Positions 33,976 to 43,554 of a DNA stretch of 64,000 nucleotides are shown in pieces. The translations under genes and the position numbers were made by a program. Location: NCBI RefSeq assembly GCF_002150035.1, contig NZ_NETS01000010.1:868001-932000 (forward strand), given 5' to 3'. Positions within the stretch are counted from its first letter, which is position 1, and every line of letters begins with the position of its first letter. A model generated the notes under the pieces. That model had not been told where the DNA came from. It saw only the letters and a program-made list of their open reading frames with translations, and did no database searches. This DNA comes from Leptospira venezuelensis (lineage in GTDB: Bacteria; Spirochaetota; Leptospiria; Leptospirales; Leptospiraceae).

Positions 33976-36900
33976 ATGGACCCTTTTTATTTTAACTTTT
34001 ACTTCTTCGGATCCTTACTAGCTTCCTTATTTTCTTTGTACGTTTCCTTTTTCTTTCTAACCATAAAAGAAAGAAGTAAGGCAGCATTTCATTTAGGTCT
34101 TTCGAGCTTATCAACTACCATATTTCATTTTGGATATTTGGTGGCGTTCTGCTCTCCTGAAGACTGGACGATCTTTCATAGATGGATCGTAATCCCATTT
34201 CCAATGGTGGGTTATACTCAGCTTTTTATATTCTTCTTTTATTTCCCGACTCCTAAAAGAGAGAAGTTAGGGCTGACCTTATATGCTATCTTGTATGCAG
34301 GAGTAATAGCCTTAGCAGTTTTTTATATTATTTTATCCTTAAAGTCTACAAGAAGTTTCGTGATGGGAAGCCATTATTGGGATTTCGAAACTCATTTATT
34401 CTATAAAATTTTCTCTCTTATAGTTTTTCTTTATAATTTCATTTTTTTGATCGCAGCAATTTGGAGAGCGATCGTAGAAAAAGGAGGAGAGAGAAGGTCT
34501 GTAATTTATATCACTCTAGCCTACCTAACAATTACACTTTTACCGGGCATTACAAATGCTTTAAGTAGAGAAGGAACAGTTTCTAGAGCTGTTTATCAGC
34601 AAACAGCGGACATTCTCCTCGTTGCTGGATTATTTCTAATTCTTATCGTTTATGTAAACGCAACTAAGGAAAGGACTACTATCTTAAGTAGGATTGTAGG
34701 AGTGAGTATGGCTACCTTCTTACTCGCATTTCAGTTGGTTGGATTCGCAATATTAAACGGATACGATTCTTCTTTCGATCTGATCAAAAAAGAAGAAGCT
34801 AAACTGGTCGTTTTGCAGGGAGAGACTCCGGGCGGATTCGCATATTTGACTTCTTTCGATCCGAGCGAAAATCGATTTCAAACGGAGAAAGGTTTTAAGG
34901 ATCCGAGATTTGATTCTGAAGATAGGCTAGAGATTAAATTCTTTTATATTTCTAAAAATCTGACAAGTTTGGGAAATCTTTCTGCTAAGGAAAGATGGGA
35001 TAGATCTAAAACAATTTTAGAAAATTCTCCCAAAGAATTTTATGCTTATCAAGAAGGTCTAAAGCAATTTTTAGAATCGAAGGGAAATGATCCTGTTTCT
35101 GATGAACAAATACGAGAATTTTTCAGACATTTGAACAAGCGACTGAAAGTTGTAAGAAGTAAATATTCTCATCTACCTTCGAAATCGGATTCATCTGCAG
35201 TTTATAAACTTTTAAAATCAGAAGAAGTCGGTCTGTCCGCAATTTTAGAAAAAGTAAAGATAAAGGCAGAAGCAGATCTTAAAGCAGATATATCAGAGTC
35301 AGACTTGGATAAAACGGTCCTTCTACCCTTAACTCCTATCAGAGAGGTGGGAGAAAGAATCTATAGAGGAACAAAATACTATAAAGTCGGAGATGAGAAG
35401 CCACACTACTATGTTTCCTATTTGGTTATACATCCTACAAATGGAAATGTATACGAGGTCGGATTCACTTATAAATCATTCCGTGCATTCATACATGAAC
35501 CTGCGTTGATCTTGGTAGTATGTTTACTCGCTATCATGTTGGTGATCAGTTTAGGATTCAGATTCTTCTTTCAAAATGCTCTTATCAAACCAATGGACGA
35601 AGTTGTAGTAGGTTTAACCGAAGTGAATTCAGGGAACTTGGATTATAGACTTGAGCCAAGAGTAGAAGATGAGATCGGATTTATCGCGAGATCTTTTAAT
35701 AGAATGGCAAGGTCTATCCAATCGGCTCGAAAAAGATTAGAACAATACGCTAACGAGCTAGAAGAAAAAGTAAAGGAACGTACCAAGGAATTAGAACAAA
35801 CCTTAGGAGAAGTACAAGAGCTAAAACAACAACAGGACGGGGACTATTTCTTAACTTCTCTTTTGATTAAACCTTTAGGAGCGAACAAGGCGGTTCATGA
35901 AAACGTAAAGGTAGATTTTTTACTTGAACAAAAGAAAAAATTCACTTTCAGAAGATACCATGATGAGATCGGTGGAGACTTAAATATTTCCAACCATATT
36001 GAATTACTCGGGAGATCTTATACTGTCTTCTTGAACGCAGATGCAATGGGAAAATCTATGCAGGGTGCGGGTGGTGCTCTCGTTTTAGGATCCGTTTTTG
36101 AATCTATTATAGAAAGAACCAGACTTGCTGATAATATGAAAAATCAGTCACCAGAGCGTTGGCTGAAGAACGCTTTCACAGAACTTCATAAAGTTTTCGA
36201 AAGTTTTGACGGCTCCATGTTGGTTTCTTCCGTAATGGGACTCGTTGACGATGAAGTCGGTATTTTATATTATATTAATGCAGAACATCCTTGGACAGTT
36301 TTGTATAGAGATGGGATTGCTAGCTTTATAGAAGATGAGTTAATGTTCCGAAAACTCGGAACGACCGGAATGGAAGGTCGTATTTACATCAAAACATTCC
36401 AACTAGAACCAGGGGATGTGATCATTGCAGGTTCCGATGGTAGGGATGATATTTTGATCGGAACGGATGCTGATGGTGGAAGGATTATCAATGATGATGA
36501 AAAACTTTTCCTTCGTATCGTGGAAGAAGGTAAAGGTGATCTCGGTGGAATCTATACTTGTATTACAGGGAAAGGTCCTCTTACCGATGACCTTTCCCTG
36601 ATCAGGCTTTCTTTTAAAGAAACTGATTCGGACCAAAAAGTTCACGATGAACAAAAACAGAAGATCAAAGAACTTCTCAATAGAGCAAAAGAAACTTCTC
36701 AAAATAAAGATGTTGCAGAAGCTATTACTTACCTCGAGGAAGCGGAAAATCTTGATAGCCGTATTCCTGAAGTGAAGAAAAATTTTGTAAAATTATTCTT
36801 AAAACTCAAAGATTATTCAAAAGCCGCGCATTATGCAGAAGATTATCTGAATATCAAGCCGGTGGATAAGGAAATTTTGTATGTCGCTTCCTTTGCTGCG

Positions 36901-37122
36901 AGAAAAGCAGGACAGTTAAAAAAGGCCTTAGACTTTGGAGAAAGACTGAGGTTACGAGAGCCGGATCATTTTAAAAATCTAATGAATTTGGCTCAAGTGT
37001 ATATTGCTTTAAAAAATTATGAAAGAGCAATGTATATGGTCCAATCAGCTCTACACATAGAACCGGAAAACGAGGCAGTGCTTAGGATAAGAGATGTTCT
37101 TAGGAAAAATTGGCGTCAGTAG
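33976..37122 (+). CDS. SpoIIE-type phosphatase with 7TM-like N-terminus, HAMP domain and TPR tail
   Basis: 1048 residues. About seven membrane helices occupy residues 1-250, then an extracytoplasmic region of about 250 residues, another helix near 510-530, and a HAMP domain (KPMDEVVVGLTEVNSGNLDYRL). A coiled coil (586-620) leads to a PP2C/SpoIIE domain from QQDGDYFLTSLL (about 617). Metal-binding acidic residues are intact: GGD, ADAMGKSMQGAGGA (about 687), GSDGRDD (about 819) and TDDLSLI (about 870). TPR-like repeats fill the C-terminus. It should dephosphorylate a partner in response to a membrane signal, as in partner-switching systems. It is first of four tandem signalling genes and paralogous to the fourth. 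Confidence 0.85.
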   Translation: MDPFYFNFYFFGSLLASLFSLYVSFFFLTIKERSKAAFHLGLSSLSTTIFHFGYLVAFCSPEDWTIFHRWIVIPFPMVGYTQLFIFFFYFPTPKREKLGLTLYAILYAGVIALAVFYIILSLKSTRSFVMGSHYWDFETHLFYKIFSLIVFLYNFIFLIAAIWRAIVEKGGERRSVIYITLAYLTITLLPGITNALSREGTVSRAVYQQTADILLVAGLFLILIVYVNATKERTTILSRIVGVSMATFLLAFQLVGFAILNGYDSSFDLIKKEEAKLVVLQGETPGGFAYLTSFDPSENRFQTEKGFKDPRFDSEDRLEIKFFYISKNLTSLGNLSAKERWDRSKTILENSPKEFYAYQEGLKQFLESKGNDPVSDEQIREFFRHLNKRLKVVRSKYSHLPSKSDSSAVYKLLKSEEVGLSAILEKVKIKAEADLKADISESDLDKTVLLPLTPIREVGERIYRGTKYYKVGDEKPHYYVSYLVIHPTNGNVYEVGFTYKSFRAFIHEPALILVVCLLAIMLVISLGFRFFFQNALIKPMDEVVVGLTEVNSGNLDYRLEPRVEDEIGFIARSFNRMARSIQSARKRLEQYANELEEKVKERTKELEQTLGEVQELKQQQDGDYFLTSLLIKPLGANKAVHENVKVDFLLEQKKKFTFRRYHDEIGGDLNISNHIELLGRSYTVFLNADAMGKSMQGAGGALVLGSVFESIIERTRLADNMKNQSPERWLKNAFTELHKVFESFDGSMLVSSVMGLVDDEVGILYYINAEHPWTVLYRDGIASFIEDELMFRKLGTTGMEGRIYIKTFQLEPGDVIIAGSDGRDDILIGTDADGGRIINDDEKLFLRIVEEGKGDLGGIYTCITGKGPLTDDLSLIRLSFKETDSDQKVHDEQKQKIKELLNRAKETSQNKDVAEAITYLEEAENLDSRIPEVKKNFVKLFLKLKDYSKAAHYAEDYLNIKPVDKEILYVASFAARKAGQLKKALDFGERLRLREPDHFKNLMNLAQVYIALKNYERAMYMVQSALHIEPENEAVLRIRDVLRKNWRQ

Positions 37123-37287
37123 ATTTATACTAATGACTAATATCAATTTTCAAAGATATAATCCCAATAATATGAAATTAAAATGTGAGTTTTTGCTCAC
37201 TTTGTAAAAAATAAGATCGATTCTCTGTGCCTTTGGTTTGAATTTAGAGTATTCTTTAGACAAAGCCAAACATTATCGGGGGCTCCA

Positions 37288-38856
37288 ATGAATGACGAAC
37301 GAACCTTGGAAAAGATAGCGGCGCTAGGCCCTTTGACTATCAATCGGATTCGCATAGGATTAGTTTTTTTAATTCTAGCATCTCTCGCTGCCTCCTGGGA
37401 ACAAAGTTCTTTTGAACAAAATATGGCCTATCTAGGTGGAACGATCTCTATGGCGATCGTCTCTTTGGTGAATTTATTTTTTTCGTATCGAAGTGGTAAG
37501 ATTCCGAAATCGATCGGAATGATTTCAGTTCTTTTGGATGTGTTAATACTTGCGAGCGTTATGTTTTTTGCCGCTTCGACGGACAAAAACATGTCTTCAG
37601 GTATTATTAGACAAATCATATTATATGCGATTAATGTAATACTGATCGTGTATTCAGGGTTGCTCTTAACGCCTAAATTTGTAGTAATTACAGGAATTGT
37701 CTCAGCTATTGCACAAGGTGCAGTGATATTAAATTGTTATCTTCATGGAGTTGTATTTTCGGAAGAACCAATAGAAGTACTTTCTCCTGGATTTGCCTCC
37801 ACCTCTGAGCAAATTTTAAAACTGATTTTTTTGATCGTGATCGCTTTTATTGTGAGAAGTGTAATCAATATATTCGGCTTACTACGTGATGCGGAAGAAG
37901 AAAAATTAAACACGATCATAATATCCGGAAATGAACTGAAAAAAAGTAAAGAGAGAATGGATTCTGCTGCAGTTTCCTTGATGGAAAAATCCAGGTCTTT
38001 AAGGAACTTCTCTAATGAATTTTTTGATGTGATTAATAATCACGCCGCTTCATTCGATGAGATAGGTAGTACATTAACCGAATTTTTATCTCAGATTGAA
38101 AGTGCAGCATCCAGCGTTAAGGACCAATTTGGAAGAATAGAATTACTCGTAAAGGAGAGTCAAAATTTGAGATCTTTAATTGATAAGATCTCAGGTTATT
38201 CAACTGAGTTAAACGGGCGTATTCATTCCGTTTTAAATACGGGTAAAGAAGTGACTGAATTTGTTTCCGGTCTTTCTGAATCATTGGACTCACTCGGAGA
38301 ATCTTTTCGTTCCGTGGGAGAGGTAACTGTAATCATGGCCGATGTTGCGGATCGTACCAATCTACTTTCTTTAAACGCTTCGATAGAAGCTGCGAGAGCT
38401 GGAGTTGCAGGAAGAGGTTTTGCAGTAGTTGCCACAGAAGTATCGAAACTTGCAGAGAGTAGCGGGCAAAATGCGGCTCGGATCTCTAAAATAATCGGTG
38501 AATCTAATGATTACGTAGACAAAGGCAGAAATAGGGCCTCAGTAACATCGGAAAAAGTCAAGAACCAAGAGGATCAGTTTGCCGCGTTCTTAGGTAGATT
38601 CAACGAATTAAACGGACTTCTTGAGGACCAGATCAGAATAAACGATCAATTTCTTTCCAGCCTATCAGAATTACGTAAACTTTCGGCGGGGATTGAAACT
38701 TCTTCAAACGAGCAAAATACAGGAGCTTCCATGATTATGGGAGCGATATCTGAATTGCAGGGCTCAATGGATTCTCTATTGAGAAAGAGCGAACTTTTAT
38801 CCGATACTATAAAAGCTCTTGAGGAGGAGGCGGAACTTCTCGGAAAAGAACATTGA
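37288..38856 (+). CDS. Methyl-accepting chemotaxis-type protein, multi-helix membrane N-terminus
   Basis: 522 residues. About six hydrophobic helices (residues 20-200) with short loops replace the usual periplasmic sensor; no HAMP domain follows. The cytoplasmic part is a long coiled coil with the chemoreceptor tip VADRTNLLSLNASIEAARAG (about 352) and GRGFAVVATEVSKLAESS, all key CheA/CheW contact residues retained. GGGGG shortly before the ATG serves as ribosome site. It is about half identical by eye to the next gene, with the same start (L..GP.TINRIR.G) and end. The signal is unknown; the membrane part may sense a lipid or membrane state, or couple to the neighbouring phosphatases. Confidence 0.88.
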   Translation: MNDERTLEKIAALGPLTINRIRIGLVFLILASLAASWEQSSFEQNMAYLGGTISMAIVSLVNLFFSYRSGKIPKSIGMISVLLDVLILASVMFFAASTDKNMSSGIIRQIILYAINVILIVYSGLLLTPKFVVITGIVSAIAQGAVILNCYLHGVVFSEEPIEVLSPGFASTSEQILKLIFLIVIAFIVRSVINIFGLLRDAEEEKLNTIIISGNELKKSKERMDSAAVSLMEKSRSLRNFSNEFFDVINNHAASFDEIGSTLTEFLSQIESAASSVKDQFGRIELLVKESQNLRSLIDKISGYSTELNGRIHSVLNTGKEVTEFVSGLSESLDSLGESFRSVGEVTVIMADVADRTNLLSLNASIEAARAGVAGRGFAVVATEVSKLAESSGQNAARISKIIGESNDYVDKGRNRASVTSEKVKNQEDQFAAFLGRFNELNGLLEDQIRINDQFLSSLSELRKLSAGIETSSNEQNTGASMIMGAISELQGSMDSLLRKSELLSDTIKALEEEAELLGKEH

Positions 38857-38938
38857 TCTATATCAGTTAAATAATCGGATATATTATGACTTATTAAATA
38901 AAGGGCGACGTTAACTTTCTTTTGCAATAAATTTTCCA

Positions 38939-38978
38939 CGAATAAAATCCGAAAAAGGATCGATTTATTCGCCCTTTT
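38939..38978 (+). terminator. Hairpin between the two chemoreceptor genes
   Basis: CGAATAAA (38939-38946) pairs with TTTATTCG (38964-38971), and ATCC with GGAT inside, leaving a three-base bulge; CCCTTTT follows. An outer pairing AAAGGGCGA (38900-38908) with TCGCCCTTT (38969-38977) is mutually exclusive with it. A terminator is the simplest reading, which would separate the two genes' transcripts. Confidence 0.45.
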
Positions 38979-39029
38979 GCCGTCTTGAATACTAAATAAT
39001 AAAATTATCCTAAGGCGGGTTTTTCTAAT

Positions 39030-40598
39030 ATGGCGACACGTTCCGAAACGGAAAAAATTCTCGCTCAAGGTCCGATCACAATCAATCGAATCAGATTCGG
39101 ACTGACATTACTCTATTTTGCTTCCATCGCCATGGGGTACAAAAGAAGTACTCTATTCCAAAACTCACTCTATATTATAGGGACTTCGGTGATGGTGATG
39201 TATGTCACCTATTCCTTCCTTAAAAATCGATTTGGAAGCGGAGTATCTCCCTTTTTAGGAAAAGTTTTTATAGTAACTGATGTGGTTGTTCTCTGTCTGG
39301 TTATGATTGGTGCGACTACTGAGGACGCCAAGCTTGCTTCGAATGTTATCAAACAAGTAGTACTATATACAATTAATGTTATTTATATAGTTTATGCTGG
39401 CCTTTTGCTTTCTCCTAGATTTGTATACTTGACTGGGTTCTTAACCATCTTATGCCAAAGTTTAGTAACAGTCAATGCTGCCCATACTGGAGTCATTTTT
39501 ACAGAGGATAGTATCGTTTCAATAACTCCTGGCTATGCCGCTATGTCTGAACAGATCACTAAGATGCTATTTTTAATGACCACTGCATTCATAGTAGTCG
39601 CAGTTATTAGGATCTTTTTACAACTAAAGAGTGTAGAAGAAGAAAAATCCCAGGCCATTGAAAAATCAAAAGAAGATCTGGAACATGGAAGGATCCGAAT
39701 GACCGAGTCTGCGGTTTCTTTGAGAGAAAATTCTAAAAAGTTAAAGGACTTCTCCGATGATTTTTCAGAAGTAATAAGTAATCATGCTGCTTCTTTCGAA
39801 GAGATTAGTTCTACAATGGAAGAATTTTTGGCCCAGACAGAACAATCCGCAGAAACAGTAAAAGATCAATTTACAAAGATCGAAGGTTTATTGGGAGAAA
39901 GTAGAAATCTCAATACTCTAATCGATCGGATCTCAGGACATTCCAATGATTTGAATCGTAACATGGACATAGTCTTGGATGCAGGAAAAGCAGTGAGCGA
40001 ATTTGTGGATGGTCTCAGGACTTCTTTGGAATCCTTAGGAAGTTCTTTCCGTTCAGTAGGAGAAGTAAACCAGATCATGTCGGACGTTGCAGATAGAACC
40101 AACCTTCTATCTTTGAATGCGTCCATCGAAGCAGCTAGGGCAGGGGCAGCTGGAAGAGGATTCGCAGTTGTCGCAACTGAAGTTTCTAAACTCGCAGAAA
40201 GTAGTTCCGAGAATGCGGATCGTATTTCTAAAATTATAAACGAAAGTACTAAATACGTCCAAGACGGACAAAAGTCAGCTCATACAGCGAATGAAAAAGT
40301 GAAAGAGCAGGATACTTTGTTCACAAACTTCTTAGATAGCTTTAAACAATTGAAGCAGTTATTGAGTGAACAGAAAATAGTGAACGACCGTTTTTTGAAC
40401 AGCCTTTCAGTTTTAAGAAATTTATCTTCAGATATTGAGGCTGGTTCGAAAGAACAGTCACTTGGAGCTAATGCAATCATGACGTCAGTATCTTCTTTGC
40501 AAAGTTCTATGGATTCTTTGTTAAGAAAGAGTGAAATGTTGGCGGAAACCATTAAAATTCTGGAAACTGAAGCCCAAACATTGGCTTCGAAAGGTTAG
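39030..40598 (+). CDS. Methyl-accepting chemotaxis-type protein, paralogue of the preceding gene
   Basis: 522 residues, the same length and layout as the gene before it. It starts ATRSETEKILAQGPITINRI against NDERTLEKIAALGPLTINRI, followed by about six membrane helices and a chemoreceptor signalling domain with the same tip (VADRTNLLSLNASIEAARAG near 351) and end (SSMDSLLRKSEMLAETIK). No HAMP or discrete sensor domain. The pair arose by tandem duplication. The membrane helices are more diverged than the tip, which suggests different inputs and the same output. Confidence 0.88.
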   Translation: MATRSETEKILAQGPITINRIRFGLTLLYFASIAMGYKRSTLFQNSLYIIGTSVMVMYVTYSFLKNRFGSGVSPFLGKVFIVTDVVVLCLVMIGATTEDAKLASNVIKQVVLYTINVIYIVYAGLLLSPRFVYLTGFLTILCQSLVTVNAAHTGVIFTEDSIVSITPGYAAMSEQITKMLFLMTTAFIVVAVIRIFLQLKSVEEEKSQAIEKSKEDLEHGRIRMTESAVSLRENSKKLKDFSDDFSEVISNHAASFEEISSTMEEFLAQTEQSAETVKDQFTKIEGLLGESRNLNTLIDRISGHSNDLNRNMDIVLDAGKAVSEFVDGLRTSLESLGSSFRSVGEVNQIMSDVADRTNLLSLNASIEAARAGAAGRGFAVVATEVSKLAESSSENADRISKIINESTKYVQDGQKSAHTANEKVKEQDTLFTNFLDSFKQLKQLLSEQKIVNDRFLNSLSVLRNLSSDIEAGSKEQSLGANAIMTSVSSLQSSMDSLLRKSEMLAETIKILETEAQTLASKG

Positions 40599-40680
40599 TT
40601 AGTCTCCTGATAAAATTTCTGAACTAGCTTGTACAGAAAGATCTTGAATTCTAAACAATAGGGATTAGAAAAGTCGCTCC

Positions 40681-43452
40681 ATGGTTTATTTTAACTCATG
40701 GGCGATCTCTTCGCTCATCTGTTCCATTTTCACTTTTATCATTTTTGCTTTTTTAGCTGCGTTAAAAAAGAAGGCAAACTATACAAGCGCGTTCTCTTAT
40801 CTTTTTCTTTTCGTATTTTTGATCAACTTCGGTTTCTTTTTCTCAGCGATCTTTCCTTATCCGGAAGCTGCTTATCATAGAATGGTTACGGGGCCCGCCG
40901 CTGCTTTCGGTACAATCTTCCTTTGTATATTCGCTTATTTATATCCTAGAAACGATCATCCGAAAGAAGCAAAGTATGTGATTGGATCACTTCTCGGGAT
41001 TTCTTTAATTACAATATCTTACTCTTACTTTCAGATCTTTACTAATAAACCTTTATTTCATTTTGCAGGACAGATCTATAATTATCAGCAAAAGGTAGGT
41101 AATATTCTCGCAGTATCTCTTCTTGCTTTCCTTTTGGTTATGATCTTTATCCAAGTCAGAAAGATAATCAGAGCTGATAAGGAAGAAAGAAAAGCAATAA
41201 TACAAATGTCCTTAGGAATGGACGTTACTTATTTGGTTCCTGTGGTTTCCAATCTTTTGTTTAGAGAAGGTGTGATCACTTTTAACGCATTCCAACAATT
41301 GTATGTTGGTTTTATGATTTTGGGATATTTTACGTTAACTATATTATTTATTAATAATACAGTTGATAAAACTTCTTTTATGACCAAAATTATCGGCATT
41401 ACTGTAGCTACTTGTTTGGTTTTTGCTCAGGCGTTTTCTACGGTAGTGAACCTAAAAAACGAGTCCTTATTCGATGAGATTAGCATTAAAGAAGCCCAAG
41501 CCTTTTTGAATACGGGCAAATCAGAAGGCTCTTCTATTGCATACGCAGTTTCTTTAGGTGATTCTGCAACGAAACCTAAGGTTTTAATAAAATCTGCTGG
41601 AATAGAACCAAATCTAAGTCTGGCTCAAAAAGAAATTTTAGAAAATAGAAAGTTAGGGAATTTTCTAAAAAGAACTCCAACTACAAATCTTCCTAAAACA
41701 AGTTCAGAAGATTACGTAACTTCTCCCAATGACTTGTTCTATTCTTACTATCTGAGAGACGAAATAGGAGAAAGAACTCTTCTAGTAGCCTTTCCATATT
41801 TACATTATAGAAAATTCTTAGATGAAACAAATAGTTGGCTTGTATTCTTAACTCTTTCACTTGTCTTTGTGATCTTAGTTTTATTTCCCTTCTTTTTCAA
41901 TCGAAGTTTGGTACGTCCCTTAAACACTTTAATCCGAGGAGTAGGAGAAGTAAATTTAGGAAATCTTACGATCCGAATTCCTGTGCTTGTTCAGGATGAG
42001 ATCGGTTATCTTTCCGAATCTTTCAACAAGATGGTGGGGAGTATTTTAGAAGGAAGAACAAAGTTAGAAGAATATGCAGACACCTTAGAAGAAAAGGTGG
42101 ATGCACGCACAAAAGAAGTTACCGAAAAAATGGAAGAGATCCATTCACTCAAGGTGCAGCAGGACGGAGATTATTTTCTGACTTCCCTTTTGAGCAAACC
42201 TTTGATGACAAATTGGAATAGAGCAAGTTCTGTAACGACTAACTTCTATATTGAACAAAAGAAAAAGTTCGTTTTTAAGAACAAAGAATCGGAGATAGGA
42301 GGGGATATTTGTATCAGCGGAAATCTTCTATTCGGTTCTGAAAAGGAAAGATGGTCTGTGTTCTTAAATGGAGACGCTATGGGAAAATCCATGCAAGGAG
42401 CGGGAGGTGCCATCGTACTCGGAACAGCTATGAACAATATCATGGCCAGATCTGCAAGCCAAGGTAAGGTTTTGAATATTTCTCCGGAAGATTGGGTGAG
42501 AGAATCTTACAGAGAGTTAGATGATATTTTCAGAACGTTCGATGGAGTTATGATGGCTTCTGCTATTCTTGGTCTCATTAATGAGAAGACCGGAAAGATG
42601 TATTATTTTAATGCTGAACATCCTTGGGCCGTACTTCTCCGGGATGGAAAAGCATCTTTCTTGGAAAGAGAATTAACATTACGTAAATTAGGTTCTCCTT
42701 CTGAGATGAGCTTTCGGATTTTGGAATTCGATCTGATGCCAGGCGATATACTTTATGTGGGCTCTGACGGAAGAGATGATATCAATTTAACAGAAGACGG
42801 TGTGAATTGGATCATGAACTCCGATGAGAATATGTTTCTCAAAACTGTCGAGGAATCTAAAGGAGATTTGGATAACTTAGTCGATCGTATTCATAGTTTG
42901 GGTGCATTGTCTGATGACCTTTCCTTGATCCGTATCGGATTTCATGAAAAACTTTCTCCAAATATTACGGAATCTAAAACTAGCATTCCCGAATCTGTAC
43001 TCAGAAAATATACTGAAGCCAAGGCTCTATTACAACAAAGAGAGATCGGCACTGCCGTTGTGCTATTGGAGGAGGCATTACAATCCGTTCCTTCTTTCAA
43101 AGCTGCTGCAAGATTATTAGGACAAGTGTATTATGATCGGAAGGAATATGATCCTTCTTCTCGTTGGTTTGAAAAATATTTAGAGTACGATTCAGACTCT
43201 CCTAATATCTGGTTCTTACTTTCAGTATGTTATAAACATCTAAAAGAATATTCTAAGTCTAGCCAAGCTGCAGAGAAGGTTCGCTCCTCCCAACCGCATC
43301 GCCTTGCGAACCTGATCAACCTTACGGATAATTATAGGTTATTAGGTCGCTTTAACGAGGCACGTTCCATCCTGGAAGCAGCAGAATCCATCGACGGAGA
43401 AAGCCCAGGAGTCCGAAAGCTGGATGAACTCTTGAAATCGAAGGGCTACTAA
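40681..43452 (+). CDS. SpoIIE-type phosphatase, paralogue of the first gene of the cluster
   Basis: 923 residues. Same order as the 1048-residue paralogue: about seven N-terminal helices, an extracytoplasmic region (only about 120 residues here), a helix near 386-405, HAMP (RPLNTLIRGVGEVNLGNLTIRI), coiled coil, QQDGDYFLTSLL (about 494) opening the SpoIIE domain, GDAMGKSMQGAGGA (about 564), GSDGRDD (about 695), SDDLSLI (about 744), and TPR-like repeats. Metal ligands are intact. The 125-residue length difference lies almost entirely in the extracytoplasmic region, so the two probably sense different things. It closes the four-gene signalling cluster. Confidence 0.85.
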   Translation: MVYFNSWAISSLICSIFTFIIFAFLAALKKKANYTSAFSYLFLFVFLINFGFFFSAIFPYPEAAYHRMVTGPAAAFGTIFLCIFAYLYPRNDHPKEAKYVIGSLLGISLITISYSYFQIFTNKPLFHFAGQIYNYQQKVGNILAVSLLAFLLVMIFIQVRKIIRADKEERKAIIQMSLGMDVTYLVPVVSNLLFREGVITFNAFQQLYVGFMILGYFTLTILFINNTVDKTSFMTKIIGITVATCLVFAQAFSTVVNLKNESLFDEISIKEAQAFLNTGKSEGSSIAYAVSLGDSATKPKVLIKSAGIEPNLSLAQKEILENRKLGNFLKRTPTTNLPKTSSEDYVTSPNDLFYSYYLRDEIGERTLLVAFPYLHYRKFLDETNSWLVFLTLSLVFVILVLFPFFFNRSLVRPLNTLIRGVGEVNLGNLTIRIPVLVQDEIGYLSESFNKMVGSILEGRTKLEEYADTLEEKVDARTKEVTEKMEEIHSLKVQQDGDYFLTSLLSKPLMTNWNRASSVTTNFYIEQKKKFVFKNKESEIGGDICISGNLLFGSEKERWSVFLNGDAMGKSMQGAGGAIVLGTAMNNIMARSASQGKVLNISPEDWVRESYRELDDIFRTFDGVMMASAILGLINEKTGKMYYFNAEHPWAVLLRDGKASFLERELTLRKLGSPSEMSFRILEFDLMPGDILYVGSDGRDDINLTEDGVNWIMNSDENMFLKTVEESKGDLDNLVDRIHSLGALSDDLSLIRIGFHEKLSPNITESKTSIPESVLRKYTEAKALLQQREIGTAVVLLEEALQSVPSFKAAARLLGQVYYDRKEYDPSSRWFEKYLEYDSDSPNIWFLLSVCYKHLKEYSKSSQAAEKVRSSQPHRLANLINLTDNYRLLGRFNEARSILEAAESIDGESPGVRKLDELLKSKGY

Positions 43453-43554
43453 AACAAATTTAGATTGTGGAATCGGCCATTTCACAATGTTTTGTAAAAA
43501 AGACCCCTTTGGGAAGCGGTTCGACTCCCGTTTTCTAAGATTCGAGGTGCCACA

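Noticed and set aside
43505..43540. GGTTCGACTCCCG upstream of ilvC looks like a tRNA T-loop.
   Set aside because: The flanking bases do not form the five-pair T stem, and no acceptor, D or anticodon arm can be drawn in the 102-base gap.
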